Below are positions 8,834 through 19,113 of a DNA stretch of 64,000 nucleotides, piece after piece. The translations under genes were made by a program, and so were the position numbers. Below the pieces are notes generated by a model. It was not told where the DNA came from and did not search any database. It saw nothing but the letters and a program-made list of their open reading frames with translations. Every line of letters starts with the position of its first letter. The stretch's first letter is position 1. The stretch is from Erythrobacter sanguineus (GTDB lineage Bacteria > Pseudomonadota > Alphaproteobacteria > Sphingomonadales > Sphingomonadaceae). The stretch is from assembly GCA_945878845.1 (NCBI GenBank), contig CAMCUB010000013.1:1-64000 (forward strand), given 5' to 3'.

Positions 8834-9769
8834 ATGGGCGAAGTGACGATGGACCTTGGCGCCGACGATGCTGTCGAGGCGATCCTGCGCGGCGGGCTCG
8901 CGCGGGAGGCCCGCGCGCTGACGGCGGTCGTCCCGGTGCTGCGCCACCTCCTGGGCTCCGAAGCGCAGGGCCTCGTGAGCGAGGCGATCCTAGCGCGGGT
9001 GCGCGGCATGATCCTCGATCTTGCTGCGCAACTGCTGGCAGCGCAGTCCGGCCGCGATCCATCCGCCCGCGTGCCGGGCGCTGATCCCGCCGCGCTCGAT
9101 GCGCTGGCCGAGAGCCTGATGGGCGAGGAGGCGCTGCTCGCCCATTGCCATGCGCTGGCCACCGAGAGCCTCGTTGCCGACCGCCTGCAGCAGCGCCACG
9201 CCATCGACCCGGTGTTGAGCCCGCTGCTTCAGGAACTGATCGCCGCCGAGGACCCCGCGGTTTCCGCGCTGGCGATGACGACGCTCGCCGCGCAGTCGCG
9301 CTTCATCCAGAGCCAGCGCCGCATGGAATTGCCGCTTGGCGAGCTGCCGGCCGAGCTGTTCCACGCCCTGCTACCCCGCGCCCAAGGACGCGCCGGGGAC
9401 AATTCGGGGCTTTCCCGGCTTCAGGCAAGCTATGACGAGGCGACTTCACGGCTCGGCCTGCTGGCGCGGCTTGTGGCGGGGATGCGGCGCGGGGCGGTGG
9501 CTGCGCTCGCGCTCGACCATGCGGGGCTTGCTCTGTTCACTAGCGCGCTCGCGAGCGAGACCCGTTCCCCGCGCGGTGAGGCCGTGCTTGCGGCCCAAGA
9601 AGGGCAGGGCGTGCGGCTCGCCTTGATGCTGCGCGCCGCGGGCCTCGCTGTGCCCGCGATCGAGCGCCAGCTGGGGCTGGCCGAGCCTGCCGCGCTGCTT
9701 CCGCCCGCGATCGGCGCGCTCACCGCCGCCCGTGCCGCCGCGCTGCTTGCCGCGGGCCGCGCAGCGTGA
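8834..9769 (+). CDS. unrecognised all-helical cytoplasmic protein
   Basis: 311 aa, Ala/Leu/Arg-rich and predicted to be entirely helical, with no signal peptide or transmembrane segment. I do not recognise a family with confidence. Repeated helical blocks such as LLQELIAAEDPAVSALAMTTLAAQ suggest a HEAT- or DUF2336-like solenoid, but that is speculation. The start may be ATG 8834 (AGGA very close) or ATG 8849. Its TGA overlaps the GTG start of the following kinase-like gene by four bases, so the two are probably translationally coupled and may act together. Confidence 0.75.
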   Translation: MGEVTMDLGADDAVEAILRGGLAREARALTAVVPVLRHLLGSEAQGLVSEAILARVRGMILDLAAQLLAAQSGRDPSARVPGADPAALDALAESLMGEEALLAHCHALATESLVADRLQQRHAIDPVLSPLLQELIAAEDPAVSALAMTTLAAQSRFIQSQRRMELPLGELPAELFHALLPRAQGRAGDNSGLSRLQASYDEATSRLGLLARLVAGMRRGAVAALALDHAGLALFTSALASETRSPRGEAVLAAQEGQGVRLALMLRAAGLAVPAIERQLGLAEPAALLPPAIGALTAARAAALLAAGRAA

Positions 9770-11175
9770 TGAACATGGTGGACCCCGCCGATACGCTCCT
9801 GGGCTCCTACGGCCTTACCGATGCGCGCGACCGGCTGCTGAGCGCCGATGCGCCGCTCGCCGAATTGCAGGAGCGCTGCGGGGGCGATCTGCCGGGCACG
9901 CTGGCGATCCCCGAGCTGCTCGCGCTGGTGCGTCAGGCCCGCGCGCTGGGCCTGAGGATCGCGCGCGGCTTTTCCGCCTTCGACGGCGATGCGGAAGTCT
10001 CGGGCTTCGCGCGCATCCATCCCTTGGGCGAGGACGATGGCGGCGGGTGCGAAGTGCTGGTCGAGAACTGGCAGCGCAGCCCGCTGAACCCGCCCTCGGC
10101 GCGCGAATTTGCCGAGCGGCTTGACGCGATCGACCGCGCCACCGCCGAAGTCAGCGCCCGGCTCGATGCGCGCCAACGGCTGCAGGTGTTGAGCGCGCGC
10201 GCGCGCGATGCCGCCGCGCTTGAGGCGGCCGCGCTCGCAGCGCCCGGCACGGTGTGGAGCGAGCTCGTCGAACTCACCGACATCACCCACCACCAGCCGC
10301 TCCACTGGCGACTGCTCGACGGCGCTGCGTGCCGCTTCGAAGGCTCGGCGAGGGCCTGGCGGGTGCGGCTTATTCCGCTTGGGGTAGATGCCCAGAACCC
10401 GGCGGGTTTCGAGCTGCTGCTGATCGCCGAGGAACCGCTGGCTGAGATTGCTCCCGAAGGCGCAGCCGAGGGCCCCCTCGAAACTTCGCCCGCACGGCTC
10501 GTCGGCACCGCGCTCACGCCTGTCCTGCGCCAGCCAGTGCAGCGCATCATCGCCAATGCCGAGACCATGCGCGCGCGCCTCGCGGGGCCCTTGCGCGACG
10601 AATACAGCGAATATGCCGGCACCATCGCCAGCGCCGGGCAGCACCTTGCCGCGATGCTCGACGATCTGGCCGATCTCGAAGTGGTCGAGACCCCGGGCTT
10701 CAGCACTGCGAAGGAACCGGTCGACCTTGCCGATGCCGCCGCGCGTGCCGCCGGGATCCTCGGAGTGCGCGCGCACAACCGCGACACCGCGCTGGTGGTC
10801 GAAGGCGAGCGCGGCACCGCGGTCGCCTCGGCAGAGTTCCGGCGGGTGCTGCAGATCCTCATCAACCTCGTGGGCAACGCCGTCGCCTATGCGCCTGCCT
10901 CGAGCACGGTGACGATCAACGTCTTCGCGCTCACAGAGGGCCGCGTCGCTGTCAGCGTCGCCGACGAGGGCCCGGGCGTGTCCCCCGAGCAGGCCGAGCG
11001 CATCTTCGACAAGTTCGAACGCCTCGGCCGCGACAGCGACGGGGGCAAGGACAAAGGCAGCGGCCTCGGCCTCTACATCTCGCGCCGTCTCGCCGAGGCG
11101 ATGGAGGGCATGCTGACAGTGGGAAGCGCGCCGGGCGGAGGCGCGCTGTTCATGCTGGAACTGCCCGCCGCCTGA
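9766..11175 (+). CDS. histidine-kinase-like protein lacking the H-box histidine
   Basis: 469 aa and apparently soluble. The C-terminal ATP-binding (HATPase_c) domain is intact: N-box NLVGNAVAYA, G1 DEGPGVSPEQ, F-box IFDKFERL and G2 GSGLGLYISRRL. The dimerisation helix upstream reads LTPVLRQPVQRI, where a kinase normally has xHELRTPLxxI, so Pro252 occupies the phospho-acceptor His position. The central ~200 residues look like a PAS-like sensor. The protein is probably a pseudokinase or ATP-driven regulator, conceptually like DivL, which has Tyr at this site. The start is GTG 9766 overlapping the previous stop; ATG 9769 is also possible. A hairpin terminator follows. Confidence 0.8.
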   Translation: MMNMVDPADTLLGSYGLTDARDRLLSADAPLAELQERCGGDLPGTLAIPELLALVRQARALGLRIARGFSAFDGDAEVSGFARIHPLGEDDGGGCEVLVENWQRSPLNPPSAREFAERLDAIDRATAEVSARLDARQRLQVLSARARDAAALEAAALAAPGTVWSELVELTDITHHQPLHWRLLDGAACRFEGSARAWRVRLIPLGVDAQNPAGFELLLIAEEPLAEIAPEGAAEGPLETSPARLVGTALTPVLRQPVQRIIANAETMRARLAGPLRDEYSEYAGTIASAGQHLAAMLDDLADLEVVETPGFSTAKEPVDLADAAARAAGILGVRAHNRDTALVVEGERGTAVASAEFRRVLQILINLVGNAVAYAPASSTVTINVFALTEGRVAVSVADEGPGVSPEQAERIFDKFERLGRDSDGGKDKGSGLGLYISRRLAEAMEGMLTVGSAPGGGALFMLELPAA

Positions 11176-11190
11176 TAGCTGAAAAGCGAA

Positions 11191-11222
11191 GGCCGCCGGT
11201 TCCCGAGGAGGAACCGGCGGCC
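11191..11222. terminator. bidirectional intrinsic terminator between the kinase-like gene and gltA
   Basis: A perfect 12-bp stem (11191-11202 with 11211-11222, arms GGCCGCCGGTTC and its complement) encloses an 8-base loop. It is followed by TGCTTGTTT on the plus strand and by TTCGCTTTT on the minus strand. It sits 15 bases after the kinase-like stop and 26 bases beyond the gltA stop, so it can serve both convergent genes. Confidence 0.85.
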
Positions 11223-11248
11223 TGCTTGTTTCAGATGCGTGGTCGCGC

Positions 11249-12535
11249 TCAGCGCTTGTCGAGCGGGATGTAATCGCGCGTCGTCGGGCCGGTGTAGAGC
11301 TGGCGCGGGCGGCCGATCTTCTGGCCGGGGTCGCTGATCATCTCGTTCCACTGCGCCACCCAGCCCACGGTGCGCGCCAGCGCGAAGAGCGCGGTGAACA
11401 TCGTGGTCGGGAAGCCGATCGCCGAGAGAATGATGCCCGAATAGAAGTCGACATTCGGGAACAGCTTCTTCTCGATGAAGTAGGGATCGTTGAGTGCGAT
11501 CTCTTCGAGTTGCAGCGCGGTTTCGAACAGCGGGTCGGTGACCTTGAGGCTCTCGAACACCTCGCGCACGGTCTTCTGCATGACGGTCGCGCGCGGGTCG
11601 TAGTTCTTGTAGACGCGGTGGCCGAAGCCCATCAGGCGGAACGGATCGTTCTTGTCCTTGGCGCGCTCGATATAGTGCGGGATGCGATCGGGCGTGCCGA
11701 TCTCGCGCAGCATGTTGAGCGCCGCTTCATTCGCGCCGCCATGCGCCGGGCCCCACAGGCAGGCGATGCCGGCCGCGATGCAGGCAAACGGGTTCGCGCC
11801 CGAGGAGCCCGCCAGTCGCACCGTCGAGGTCGAGGCGTTCTGCTCGTGATCGGCGTGGAGGATGAAGATGCGGTCCAGCGCGCGCTCGACCACCGGGTTC
11901 ACCACATAGGGCTCGGCCGGCACGCCGAAGGTCATGCGCAGGAAGTTGCCGGTGTAGCTCAGCGAGTTGTCCGGATAGACGAAGGGCTGGCCGACCGAAT
12001 ACTTGTACGCCATCGCCGCGATCGTCGGCATCTTGGCGATCAGGCGGTGCGAGGCAATCATCCGCTGGGTCGGATCGGCGATATCGGTGCTGTCGTGATA
12101 GAACGCCGAGAGCGCGCCGACCACGCCGCACATCACCGCCATCGGGTGCGCATCGCGGCGGAAGCCGCGGTAGAAGGTCATCAGCTGCTCGTGCAGCATG
12201 GTGTGGCGGGTGATCGTATAGGTGAACTCGTCGAGCGTCTGCTTGCTCGGCAGTTCGCCGTTCAAGAGCAGATAGCTGACTTCCATGAAGCTCGAGTCCT
12301 CGGCCAGCTGGCCGATCGGATAGCCGCGGTGCAGCAGCACGCCCTCATCGCCATCGATATAGGTCAGCGCGCTTTCGCAGCTCGCGGTCGAGGTGAAGCC
12401 CGGGTCGAAAGTGAAGGCACCCGTCTGCGCATAGAGCTTGCGGATGTCGATCACGTCGGGGCCGGTGCTGCCCGCGAGTACAGGGTACTCGTGAGTCTGG
12501 CCGCCGAATTCGAGTTTCGCCGTCTTGTCTGCCAA
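11249..12535 (-). CDS. gltA: citrate synthase (type II)
   Basis: Condenses oxaloacetate and acetyl-CoA to citrate at the entry of the TCA cycle. The protein is 428 aa, the usual length for the hexameric bacterial type. Catalytic blocks are visible: [30 protein letters not shown], and [14 protein letters not shown] with the active-site His and Asp region. I chose TTG 12535 ([10 protein letters not shown]...) because AGGAG lies seven bases upstream; an earlier TTG at 12553 would itself overlap that SD. It lies downstream of gltX on the same strand. Confidence 0.96.
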   Translation of the reverse strand: MADKTAKLEFGGQTHEYPVLAGSTGPDVIDIRKLYAQTGAFTFDPGFTSTASCESALTYIDGDEGVLLHRGYPIGQLAEDSSFMEVSYLLLNGELPSKQTLDEFTYTITRHTMLHEQLMTFYRGFRRDAHPMAVMCGVVGALSAFYHDSTDIADPTQRMIASHRLIAKMPTIAAMAYKYSVGQPFVYPDNSLSYTGNFLRMTFGVPAEPYVVNPVVERALDRIFILHADHEQNASTSTVRLAGSSGANPFACIAAGIACLWGPAHGGANEAALNMLREIGTPDRIPHYIERAKDKNDPFRLMGFGHRVYKNYDPRATVMQKTVREVFESLKVTDPLFETALQLEEIALNDPYFIEKKLFPNVDFYSGIILSAIGFPTTMFTALFALARTVGWVAQWNEMISDPGQKIGRPRQLYTGPTTRDYIPLDKR

Positions 12536-12591
12536 GATCTGTCTCCTGTCCAAAAAACCCTTACCGGCCCCCTATGCCGGCTTGCCCTGTT

Positions 12592-14016
12592 TCAGGCGGC
12601 CTGCGCGTCGAGTCGGGCCAGCGCCTCGTCTCGGCCGAGCAGGACCAGAACATCGAAAATACCGGGCGATGTGGTGGTCCCGGTCAGCGCCGCGCGCATC
12701 GGCTGCGCCAGCTTGCCGAGACCCAATCCCTGCTCCTCGGCGAGCGCCTTCGTAGTGGCTTCGAGCGCCTCGCTTGTCCAGTCGTTTTCGCCCCGGAGCG
12801 CCTCGTAAATCTTGCGCAAAATCGGCCTTGCATCGCCCTCGAGCAGGCTGGCGGCCTTTTCGGTCATGGCGAGCGGGCGTTTGGCGAAGAGGAAGCCTGC
12901 GCCTTCAACCACTTCATTGAGGTTCTTCGCGCGCACTTTGAGCACCGGCATGGCGCGGGCCAGCAGCGCCTCGTCCGCGCCTTCGCCTATCCGCGCGGCG
13001 ACCAGCGCGGCAAGGCGCGCATTTTCGGCCTCGCGCAGGTAATGGCCGTTCAGGTTTTCGAGCTTCTTCATGTCGAAGCGCGAAGGGCTCTTGCCCACCC
13101 CGCCAAGGTCGAACAGCGCCACCGCCTCCTCCCGGGTGATCTCCTCGCGATCACCGTGGCCCCAGCCGAGGCGCAGGAGGTAGTTGAACAGCGCTTCGGG
13201 GAGGATCCCGAACTCGTCGCGATAGGCCTCGACCCCGAGCGCACCGTGGCGCTTCGACAGCTTCGCCCCGTCGGAGCCGTGGATCAGCGGGATATGGGCG
13301 TAGATGGGGTCCGGCCATCCGCCCTCGATGTCGTTCATAGCGCGGATGATCGGCAGCTGGCGGAAGGCGTTGTTCAAGTGATCGTCGCCGCGGATCACGT
13401 GGGTCACGCCCATGTCGTGATCGTCGACCACCACCGCGAGCATATAGGTCGGCGTGCCGTCGGCGCGCAGGATGATGTAGTCGTCGAGCTCTTCGTTCTT
13501 CACCGTCACCGCGCCCTGGACACGGTCGTGGATCGTGGTCTCGCCGGCCTCGGGCGTCTTGAGGCGGATGGTGAAGGGCGCGCCCGCGGGTGCTTCGGCC
13601 GGATCGCGGTCGCGCCAGCGCCCGTCATAGCGCAGCGGCTTCTTGAGCGCGCGCTGCTCCTCGCGCATCGCCTCGAGCTCTTCGGGCGTTGCGAAGCACT
13701 TGTAAGCGTGGCCCGCTTTCAGGAGCTGCCATGCGACCTCGGCATGACGCTCGGCGCGGTCGGACTGGAACAGCGGGGGGGCGTCATAATCGAGGCCCAT
13801 CCAGTCGAGGCCTTCGATGATGGCATCAATGGCTTCCTGCGTGCTGCGCTTGGCGTCGGTATCCTCAATCCGCAGCAAAGTGCGGCCGCCGTGGTGGCGG
13901 GCATAGAGCCAGTTGAACAGCGCGGTGCGCGCGCCGCCGATATGCAGGAAGCCGGTGGGCGAGGGCGCGAAACGGGTGACGACCTCGCCAGTAGGAGTGC
14001 TGCTTTCGCTTGCCAT
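12592..14016 (-). CDS. gltX: glutamate--tRNA ligase
   Basis: Charges tRNA-Glu (in many alphaproteobacteria also tRNA-Gln, which is then amidated). 474 aa, class I synthetase. The HIGH-type motif is [17 protein letters not shown] at about residues 21-37, [11 protein letters not shown] follows, and the KMSKS-type loop is [14 protein letters not shown]. The start ATG 14016 has AGGAAG about nine bases upstream; a GTG seven codons earlier is less likely. It is divergent from comEC, with a 66-bp spacer holding both promoters. Confidence 0.96.
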   Translation of the reverse strand: MASESSTPTGEVVTRFAPSPTGFLHIGGARTALFNWLYARHHGGRTLLRIEDTDAKRSTQEAIDAIIEGLDWMGLDYDAPPLFQSDRAERHAEVAWQLLKAGHAYKCFATPEELEAMREEQRALKKPLRYDGRWRDRDPAEAPAGAPFTIRLKTPEAGETTIHDRVQGAVTVKNEELDDYIILRADGTPTYMLAVVVDDHDMGVTHVIRGDDHLNNAFRQLPIIRAMNDIEGGWPDPIYAHIPLIHGSDGAKLSKRHGALGVEAYRDEFGILPEALFNYLLRLGWGHGDREEITREEAVALFDLGGVGKSPSRFDMKKLENLNGHYLREAENARLAALVAARIGEGADEALLARAMPVLKVRAKNLNEVVEGAGFLFAKRPLAMTEKAASLLEGDARPILRKIYEALRGENDWTSEALEATTKALAEEQGLGLGKLAQPMRAALTGTTTSPGIFDVLVLLGRDEALARLDAQAA

Positions 14017-14082
14017 GGGCTCTGACTTCCTGTTCACTTCGAACGGCTTGGGCGGGAACCGGCCGGCCCTAGGGACAAGCCG

Positions 14083-16380
14083 ATGCGCGATGTGCCGATC
14101 ATTCCGATAGGGGAGGATCCGGGCGGACCGGACGCCGCTCCCGATCCGCGCCCGGGCCCTTGGCAAAGTGCGCGAGGCTTGTCCAGCATCGGCGGCCGGT
14201 CGGGGGGGCTGGCGGGGCGGGCCGAGGCCTTTCTGGCGGGCGCCGGCTTCGAGCGCGCGCCGTGGCTGGCGGTGGTCTTTGCGCTCGGCATCATCACCTG
14301 GTTCACGCTCCCGCACCCCTGGCAATGGCTGGCGGCGATGGCCGGCGGCGCGGGGCTGTCGCTGGCCGCAATGGCGCTCTGGCCGCCGGGAAGCGCGGCG
14401 GACGAAACGCGCGCGAACCTGAGGCTCGCGGTGGTCGCCTGCGCGGCTATCTTCGCCTTCGGGGTGGCGACGGTGTGGGCGCGCTCGGCCATCGTGGGCG
14501 CCGAGCCGATCGCACGCCCTGCGGTGGTGCTGATCGAGGGGCGGGTGCTCGGCCGCGAGGATCAGCCCGCCGAAGAGCGCCTGCGCCTGACCCTGGCGAT
14601 GCGCGACGCCAAGGCGGGACGCGCACGCAAGGTCAGGGTCAATGTGCCTCTGGCGGCGTTCGGCAAGGCCGGGCCGCCCGCAGGCCTCGCAGAGGGCGCG
14701 GTGGTGCGGCTGCGCGCGCGGCTGATGCCGCCCGCCTCACCGATGCTGCCGGGCAGCTACGACTTCGTCCGCGCCGCGTGGTTTCAGGGGCTCTCGGCAA
14801 CCGGTACGATGGTGGGGCGGCTGACAGTTATCACCCCCGCGCCCGAGGGCGAGGGTCTGGCGCGCTGGCAGCGGGCGCTTTCCGCGCATGTCCGCGCCGC
14901 AGTGCCGGGATCGCCGGGTGCCATCGCGGCGGCCTTTGCCAGCGGCGACCGCGGCGGGATCGCTAAGGCTGACGAGGTGGCGATGCGCGATTCGGGCCTC
15001 ACCCACCTCCTCTCGATCAGCGGGCTGCATGTGAGCGCGGTGATCGCGGCGGCCTATTTCGCGGTGCTGCGCCTGCTCGCGCTGTGGCCCGCGCTCGCTC
15101 TGCGGGTGCGGCTGCCGATTGTGGCGGCGGCGGCGGGCGCGCTGGTGGGGATCGCCTACACGCTGCTGACCGGCGCCGAGGTGCCGACGGTGCGCAGTTG
15201 CGTCGCCGCGCTGCTGGTGCTGGGCGCGCTGGTGCTGGGGCGCGAGGCGCTGTCCTTGCGGATGGTCGCGGTCGCGGCCGGCTTCGTGCTGCTGCTGTGG
15301 CCCGAGAGCGCGATCGGCCCCAGTTTCCAGATGAGCTTTGCCGCGGTGCTGGCGATCATCGCGCTATCGAACAGCACGCCGGTAAGGGCCTTCCTCGCCC
15401 CCCGCGATGAGCCCTGGTGGGCGCGCATCGGGCGGCAGACGGTGATCCTGTTCGTGACCGGCGTCGTCATCGAGCTTGCCCTGATGCCGATCGTGCTGTT
15501 CCACTTCCACCGGGCGGGCATGTACGGAGCGCTCGCCAATGTGGTCGCGATCCCGCTGGTGACCTTCGTGGCCATGCCGCTGATCGCGCTGGCGCTGGTG
15601 TTCGATCTGGTGGGTGCGGGCTGGCCGTTCTGGTGGGTGGTCGAGCGTGCACTGGCGCTCTTGCTGTGGATCGCGCACCTCACCGCAGGCCAAGCGGGGG
15701 CGGTGCGGTTGATGCCGCAGATCAGCGGGCTGGCGGTCGCGCTGTTTGCGAGCGGCGGGCTGTGGCTCGCGCTGTGGCGCGGGCAGGTGCGTCTTGCGGG
15801 GCTCGTGCCGGTGGCGGCGGCGAGCGTGATGGTGGCGCTGACCCCGGTCCCCGACATTCTCGTGGCGGGCGACGGGCAGCAGGTCGGGATCACGATGCGC
15901 GCGCGCGACGGGACGCTGCGGCTCGTCAGCTTGCGCGACAGCCGCTCGGAGTACACCCGCGACAACCTGATGGAGCTCGCCGGAGTCGGGGCCGAGCCCG
16001 TGCCGATCGCCCAGTGGCCCGGGGCGCGCTGCACCTCGGCGTTCTGCACCCTCACCATCGCACGGGGAGGGCGCGAATGGGCGCTCCTCCTTGGCCGCGG
16101 CCGCAGTCAGGTGGAGGAACGCGCGCTCGCCGCTGCCTGCGCCGAGGCCGACATTGTCGTGGCCGAGCGCTTCCTCCCGCGCTCGTGCCGCCCGCGCTGG
16201 CTCAAGGCCGACCGGCGGTTCCTAGAGCGCTCCGGCGGCATCGCCATCGACCTTGCCGCCAAGCGGATCACCACGGTCGCACAGGGGCAGGGTGAGCATG
16301 GCTGGTGGCGGGAGCCGGAGCCAAGGGCGTGGCCGTCACGGCCCGCTTCCCCGGCTCCGGCAACTACCACGCCTCAGTGA
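14083..16380 (+). CDS. comEC: ComEC/Rec2 family DNA-uptake channel protein
   Basis: 765 aa polytopic inner-membrane protein of the ComEC/Rec2 family, which carries single-stranded DNA across the membrane in competent bacteria. An N-terminal DUF4131-type region with membrane helices at about 60-130 is followed by the competence domain: [29 protein letters not shown] near residue 290, then multiple helices. The C-terminal ~170 residues do not show the metallo-beta-lactamase HxHxDH motif found in Gram-positive ComEC. The last bases overlap the convergent lexA gene by seven. Confidence 0.88.
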   Translation: MRDVPIIPIGEDPGGPDAAPDPRPGPWQSARGLSSIGGRSGGLAGRAEAFLAGAGFERAPWLAVVFALGIITWFTLPHPWQWLAAMAGGAGLSLAAMALWPPGSAADETRANLRLAVVACAAIFAFGVATVWARSAIVGAEPIARPAVVLIEGRVLGREDQPAEERLRLTLAMRDAKAGRARKVRVNVPLAAFGKAGPPAGLAEGAVVRLRARLMPPASPMLPGSYDFVRAAWFQGLSATGTMVGRLTVITPAPEGEGLARWQRALSAHVRAAVPGSPGAIAAAFASGDRGGIAKADEVAMRDSGLTHLLSISGLHVSAVIAAAYFAVLRLLALWPALALRVRLPIVAAAAGALVGIAYTLLTGAEVPTVRSCVAALLVLGALVLGREALSLRMVAVAAGFVLLLWPESAIGPSFQMSFAAVLAIIALSNSTPVRAFLAPRDEPWWARIGRQTVILFVTGVVIELALMPIVLFHFHRAGMYGALANVVAIPLVTFVAMPLIALALVFDLVGAGWPFWWVVERALALLLWIAHLTAGQAGAVRLMPQISGLAVALFASGGLWLALWRGQVRLAGLVPVAAASVMVALTPVPDILVAGDGQQVGITMRARDGTLRLVSLRDSRSEYTRDNLMELAGVGAEPVPIAQWPGARCTSAFCTLTIARGGREWALLLGRGRSQVEERALAAACAEADIVVAERFLPRSCRPRWLKADRRFLERSGGIAIDLAAKRITTVAQGQGEHGWWREPEPRAWPSRPASPAPATTTPQ

Positions 16381-17060
16381 TAGCGGCGCAAAAGCCCCGC
16401 GAGCTTGCCCTGCACCTCGACCTCGTCAGGGCGGTAGAACTGCGGATCATAGGTCGCATTGGCGGGATCGAGCCGCACCTGGCCGTTCTCGCGGCGCAGG
16501 TACTTGAGCGTTGCTTCCTCGCCGCGCACCAGCGCGACCACGATCTCGCCGTCGCGCGCGGTGTTGGTGCGGCGTACCAGCGCGAAATCGCCGTCGAAGA
16601 TGCCCGCCTCGATCATCGAGTCCCCCGAGACCTCGAGCGCATAGTGCTCGCCCGGGCCGAGCAGCGCAGCCGGGACCGGCAGGGTCGACTGGCCCTCAAG
16701 CGCCTCGATCGGGGCACCGGCGGCAATGCGCCCGTGGAGCGGCAGTTCGACCACGTCGTTCGCTGCCTCGCGCTGCGCCGCACGCGGAGCAGGCATCGGC
16801 ACGACATTGTCGCCCGCGGGCGCGATGCTGCGCGCTGGGGTGGTGTCGCCCGGTTCACGGATCACTTCGAGCGCGCGCGCCCGGTTGGGCAGGCGGCGCA
16901 GGAAGCCGCGTTCCTCGAGCGCGGAGATCAGCCGGTGCACGCCCGACTTGCTCTTCAAGTCGAGCGCTTCCTTCATTTCCTCGAAACTCGGCGAGATGCC
17001 GGTCTCTTCCAGCCGCTTCTGGATGAACTGGATGAGCTCGTGCTGTTTTGCGGTCAGCAT
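16374..17060 (-). CDS. lexA: LexA repressor, SOS regulator with self-cleavage
   Basis: 228 aa. The N-terminal winged helix ([20 protein letters not shown]..., recognition region [19 protein letters not shown]) binds SOS boxes. The C-terminal S24 domain has the Ala-Gly cleavage site in RIAAGAPIE, nucleophile Ser in [10 protein letters not shown], and base Lys in EATLKYLR. It represses DNA-repair genes until RecA-ssDNA triggers autocleavage. An alphaproteobacterial SOS box lies 142 bp upstream at 17202, consistent with autoregulation. The length agrees with alphaproteobacterial LexA, which has a longer linker than E. coli LexA. Confidence 0.96.
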   Translation of the reverse strand: MLTAKQHELIQFIQKRLEETGISPSFEEMKEALDLKSKSGVHRLISALEERGFLRRLPNRARALEVIREPGDTTPARSIAPAGDNVVPMPAPRAAQREAANDVVELPLHGRIAAGAPIEALEGQSTLPVPAALLGPGEHYALEVSGDSMIEAGIFDGDFALVRRTNTARDGEIVVALVRGEEATLKYLRRENGQVRLDPANATYDPQFYRPDEVEVQGKLAGLLRRYH

Positions 17061-17201
17061 TGGTCAATTCTCCTGTGGTCGCACCCACGCCGCGCCCGGA
17101 GGGCAAAGCGTGCCAATCCCTTGCGTGCGCCAAGAGGCACCTCCCCTTTTTGAATTAAGGGTGTGGTGCGTTAGTTGCACTGGTCGTTCTGCCATTAAGG
17201 T

Positions 17202-17216
17202 GAACGAACAAGGAAC
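17202..17216. promoter_or_regulatory. SOS box (LexA operator) upstream of lexA
   Basis: The plus strand reads GAAC-N7-GAAC (17202-17205 and 17213-17216), which on the lexA strand is GTTC-N7-GTTC, the direct-repeat LexA box of alphaproteobacteria. Its position between lexA and moeA points to lexA autorepression. Confidence 0.8.
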
Positions 17217-17271
17217 AATTAGGCAACCCGTTCGCGCAAGTCAAGCGCCACCCGCCAGCAACCCGCGCAAT

Positions 17272-18453
17272 TCAGCCATTTCGGAGCAGGAACACCCGCA
17301 CCGCGTCCCCGGCGCGGGCCGCCGCCGAGCCCGCCGGGCGGTCGATCAGCGCATCCGCCGCCGCCAGCGCCGAGAGCGCCGAGGAGTCCTGCGATCCGGC
17401 GAGCCGCACGCGGTCGCCCTCGACCACGCCGCGCAGGAACTCGCGGCGACGCTCGGTGGGCGGCAGGTCCTCGCCCGCGATCATGGTGACGGCGCGCGGC
17501 AGGGGAGCGGGATCGCCCATCGCGGCGCGCACCAGCGGCAGGGCGAAGAGGAATGCAGTGACGAAGCTCGACACCGGATTGCCGGGCAGGCCGAGGATCA
17601 CCTGCGCGCCATTGGTCGCCACCAGCAGCGGCTTGCCCGGCTTGATCGCGACCCGCCAGAAGGCGGTCTCGGCGCCCCAGGCAGCGAGAGCCGGCTTGAT
17701 CAGGTCGTGATCGCCGACCGAGGCCCCGCCGGAAGTGACGAGGATGTCGGCGTCCCCGGCCTGCGCGAGCGCGGCGGTGAGGGCGTCGCGGTCATCCGGC
17801 ACTGGGCCGATGCGGGTCACATCGCAGCCAAGCGGGCCGAGCATCGCGGCGATCATCGCGGCGTTGCTCGCCGGGATCTGGTGGGGGAGGCAGGCGGCAG
17901 GATCGGCGCTGAGCTCGTCGCCCGAGTCCATCACGGCCACGCGCGGGCGCCGGGTGACAGCCACCTGCGCATGACCCGCAGCCAGCGCGAGGGCGAGGCG
18001 GGCGGGGGTGATCCGAGTGCGCGCGGCGAGCAGCAGGTCGCCCGCAGCGAAGTCGAAGCCCCGTTTGCGGATGTGGCGGCCAGGCGGGGGCAGCTCGGTG
18101 GCGGTGACGGTGTCGCCTTCCCGCTCCGCGTCCTCCTGCAGTAGCACCCGGTCCGCGCCCTCGGGCACGACCGCGCCGGTCGAGATGCGCGCTGTTTCGC
18201 CGTGCCCAAGCGCGGCACCATAGGGCGCGCCCGCGCGGCTCTCGCCCACCACCTGCCACGGCCCCTCGCCGGGGCTGAGCGCATAGCCGTCCATCGCCGA
18301 GAGGTCGGCGGCAGGCTGGGTGCGGGCGGCGCGGACGTCCTCGGCGAGGAAGCGGCCGAGCGCCGCCTCGACCGGCACGGTCTCGCATGGCAGCTGCGGC
18401 GCGAGCGCCAGCAGGCGGGCCTGCGCCTCTTCAAGACCGAGCAGTTCGTTCAA
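17272..18453 (-). CDS. moeA: molybdopterin molybdotransferase
   Basis: Inserts molybdate into adenylylated molybdopterin in the last step of molybdenum cofactor synthesis. 393 aa. Motifs include [11 protein letters not shown] near residue 51, [32 protein letters not shown], and the [14 protein letters not shown] / [11 protein letters not shown] blocks of the MoCF-binding domain. The start is TTG at 18453, overlapping the moaC stop by four bases (TTGA), so translation is coupled to moaC. Confidence 0.95.
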   Translation of the reverse strand: MNELLGLEEAQARLLALAPQLPCETVPVEAALGRFLAEDVRAARTQPAADLSAMDGYALSPGEGPWQVVGESRAGAPYGAALGHGETARISTGAVVPEGADRVLLQEDAEREGDTVTATELPPPGRHIRKRGFDFAAGDLLLAARTRITPARLALALAAGHAQVAVTRRPRVAVMDSGDELSADPAACLPHQIPASNAAMIAAMLGPLGCDVTRIGPVPDDRDALTAALAQAGDADILVTSGGASVGDHDLIKPALAAWGAETAFWRVAIKPGKPLLVATNGAQVILGLPGNPVSSFVTAFLFALPLVRAAMGDPAPLPRAVTMIAGEDLPPTERRREFLRGVVEGDRVRLAGSQDSSALSALAAADALIDRPAGSAAARAGDAVRVFLLRNG

Positions 18454-18935
18454 ACCGGCGCCTGCCAGTCGCCTGACTTGCCGCCGCTCTTGGCGATGAG
18501 GCGCACGCTGCCAATCACCATGCCTTTGTCGAGCGCCTTGGCCATGTCGTAGATCGTCAGCAGCGCGACCGAGACCGCGGTCATCGCCTCCATCTCCACC
18601 CCGGTCTTGCCGGTCAGCGAGGCGGTGGCGGTGACGCGGATCGCATCCGCTTCATAGGCGAAGTCGATGTTCACCGCTTCGAGCCCGAGCGGATGGCACA
18701 GCGGGATCAGCTCGCCGGTGCGCTTGGCGGCCATGATGCCAGCGATGCGCGCGGCCGAGAGCACGTCGCCCTTGGGCGCGTTGCCTGCGCGGATCGCGGC
18801 GAGCACGTCCGCGCCCATGGTGATCCGCCCGCTCGCCACCGCGCGACGGGCAGTCGCCGCCTTGCCGCCGACGTCGACCATGTGAGCCGCCCCGCTATCG
18901 TCGAGGTGGGTGAGTCGCCCGTTCTCGCCGTTCAT
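18450..18935 (-). CDS. moaC: cyclic pyranopterin monophosphate synthase
   Basis: Converts the MoaA product to cyclic pyranopterin monophosphate in molybdenum cofactor synthesis. 161 aa from ATG 18935 ([25 protein letters not shown]), the usual MoaC start and length; in-frame extension upstream is not conserved-looking. Signatures are [14 protein letters not shown], the [20 protein letters not shown] catalytic block and SGGKSG at the end. The SD is weak. It overlaps moeA, and about 180 bp separate it from trpC. Confidence 0.95.
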   Translation of the reverse strand: MNGENGRLTHLDDSGAAHMVDVGGKAATARRAVASGRITMGADVLAAIRAGNAPKGDVLSAARIAGIMAAKRTGELIPLCHPLGLEAVNIDFAYEADAIRVTATASLTGKTGVEMEAMTAVSVALLTIYDMAKALDKGMVIGSVRLIAKSGGKSGDWQAPV

Positions 18936-19113
18936 CGGGAGAGCCCCTTGCCTGACTGCGCGCCCATGTTGGAGACACATGAGACACTGTCCAAGGGCGA
19001 AAAACCGCGGCCCGCGCACGGCGCCGGAATGGGGGAGAAGAGGGGGAAGACGGCGTCGGTCATGCGGCCCACTCTTGCCCGATTCGATGCGTGTAGGACA
19101 GAGCCCGTTTTGG

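Noticed and set aside
12574..14025. A 483-codon plus-strand frame opposite gltX
   Set aside because: gltX has HIGH and KLSKR motifs on the other strand.
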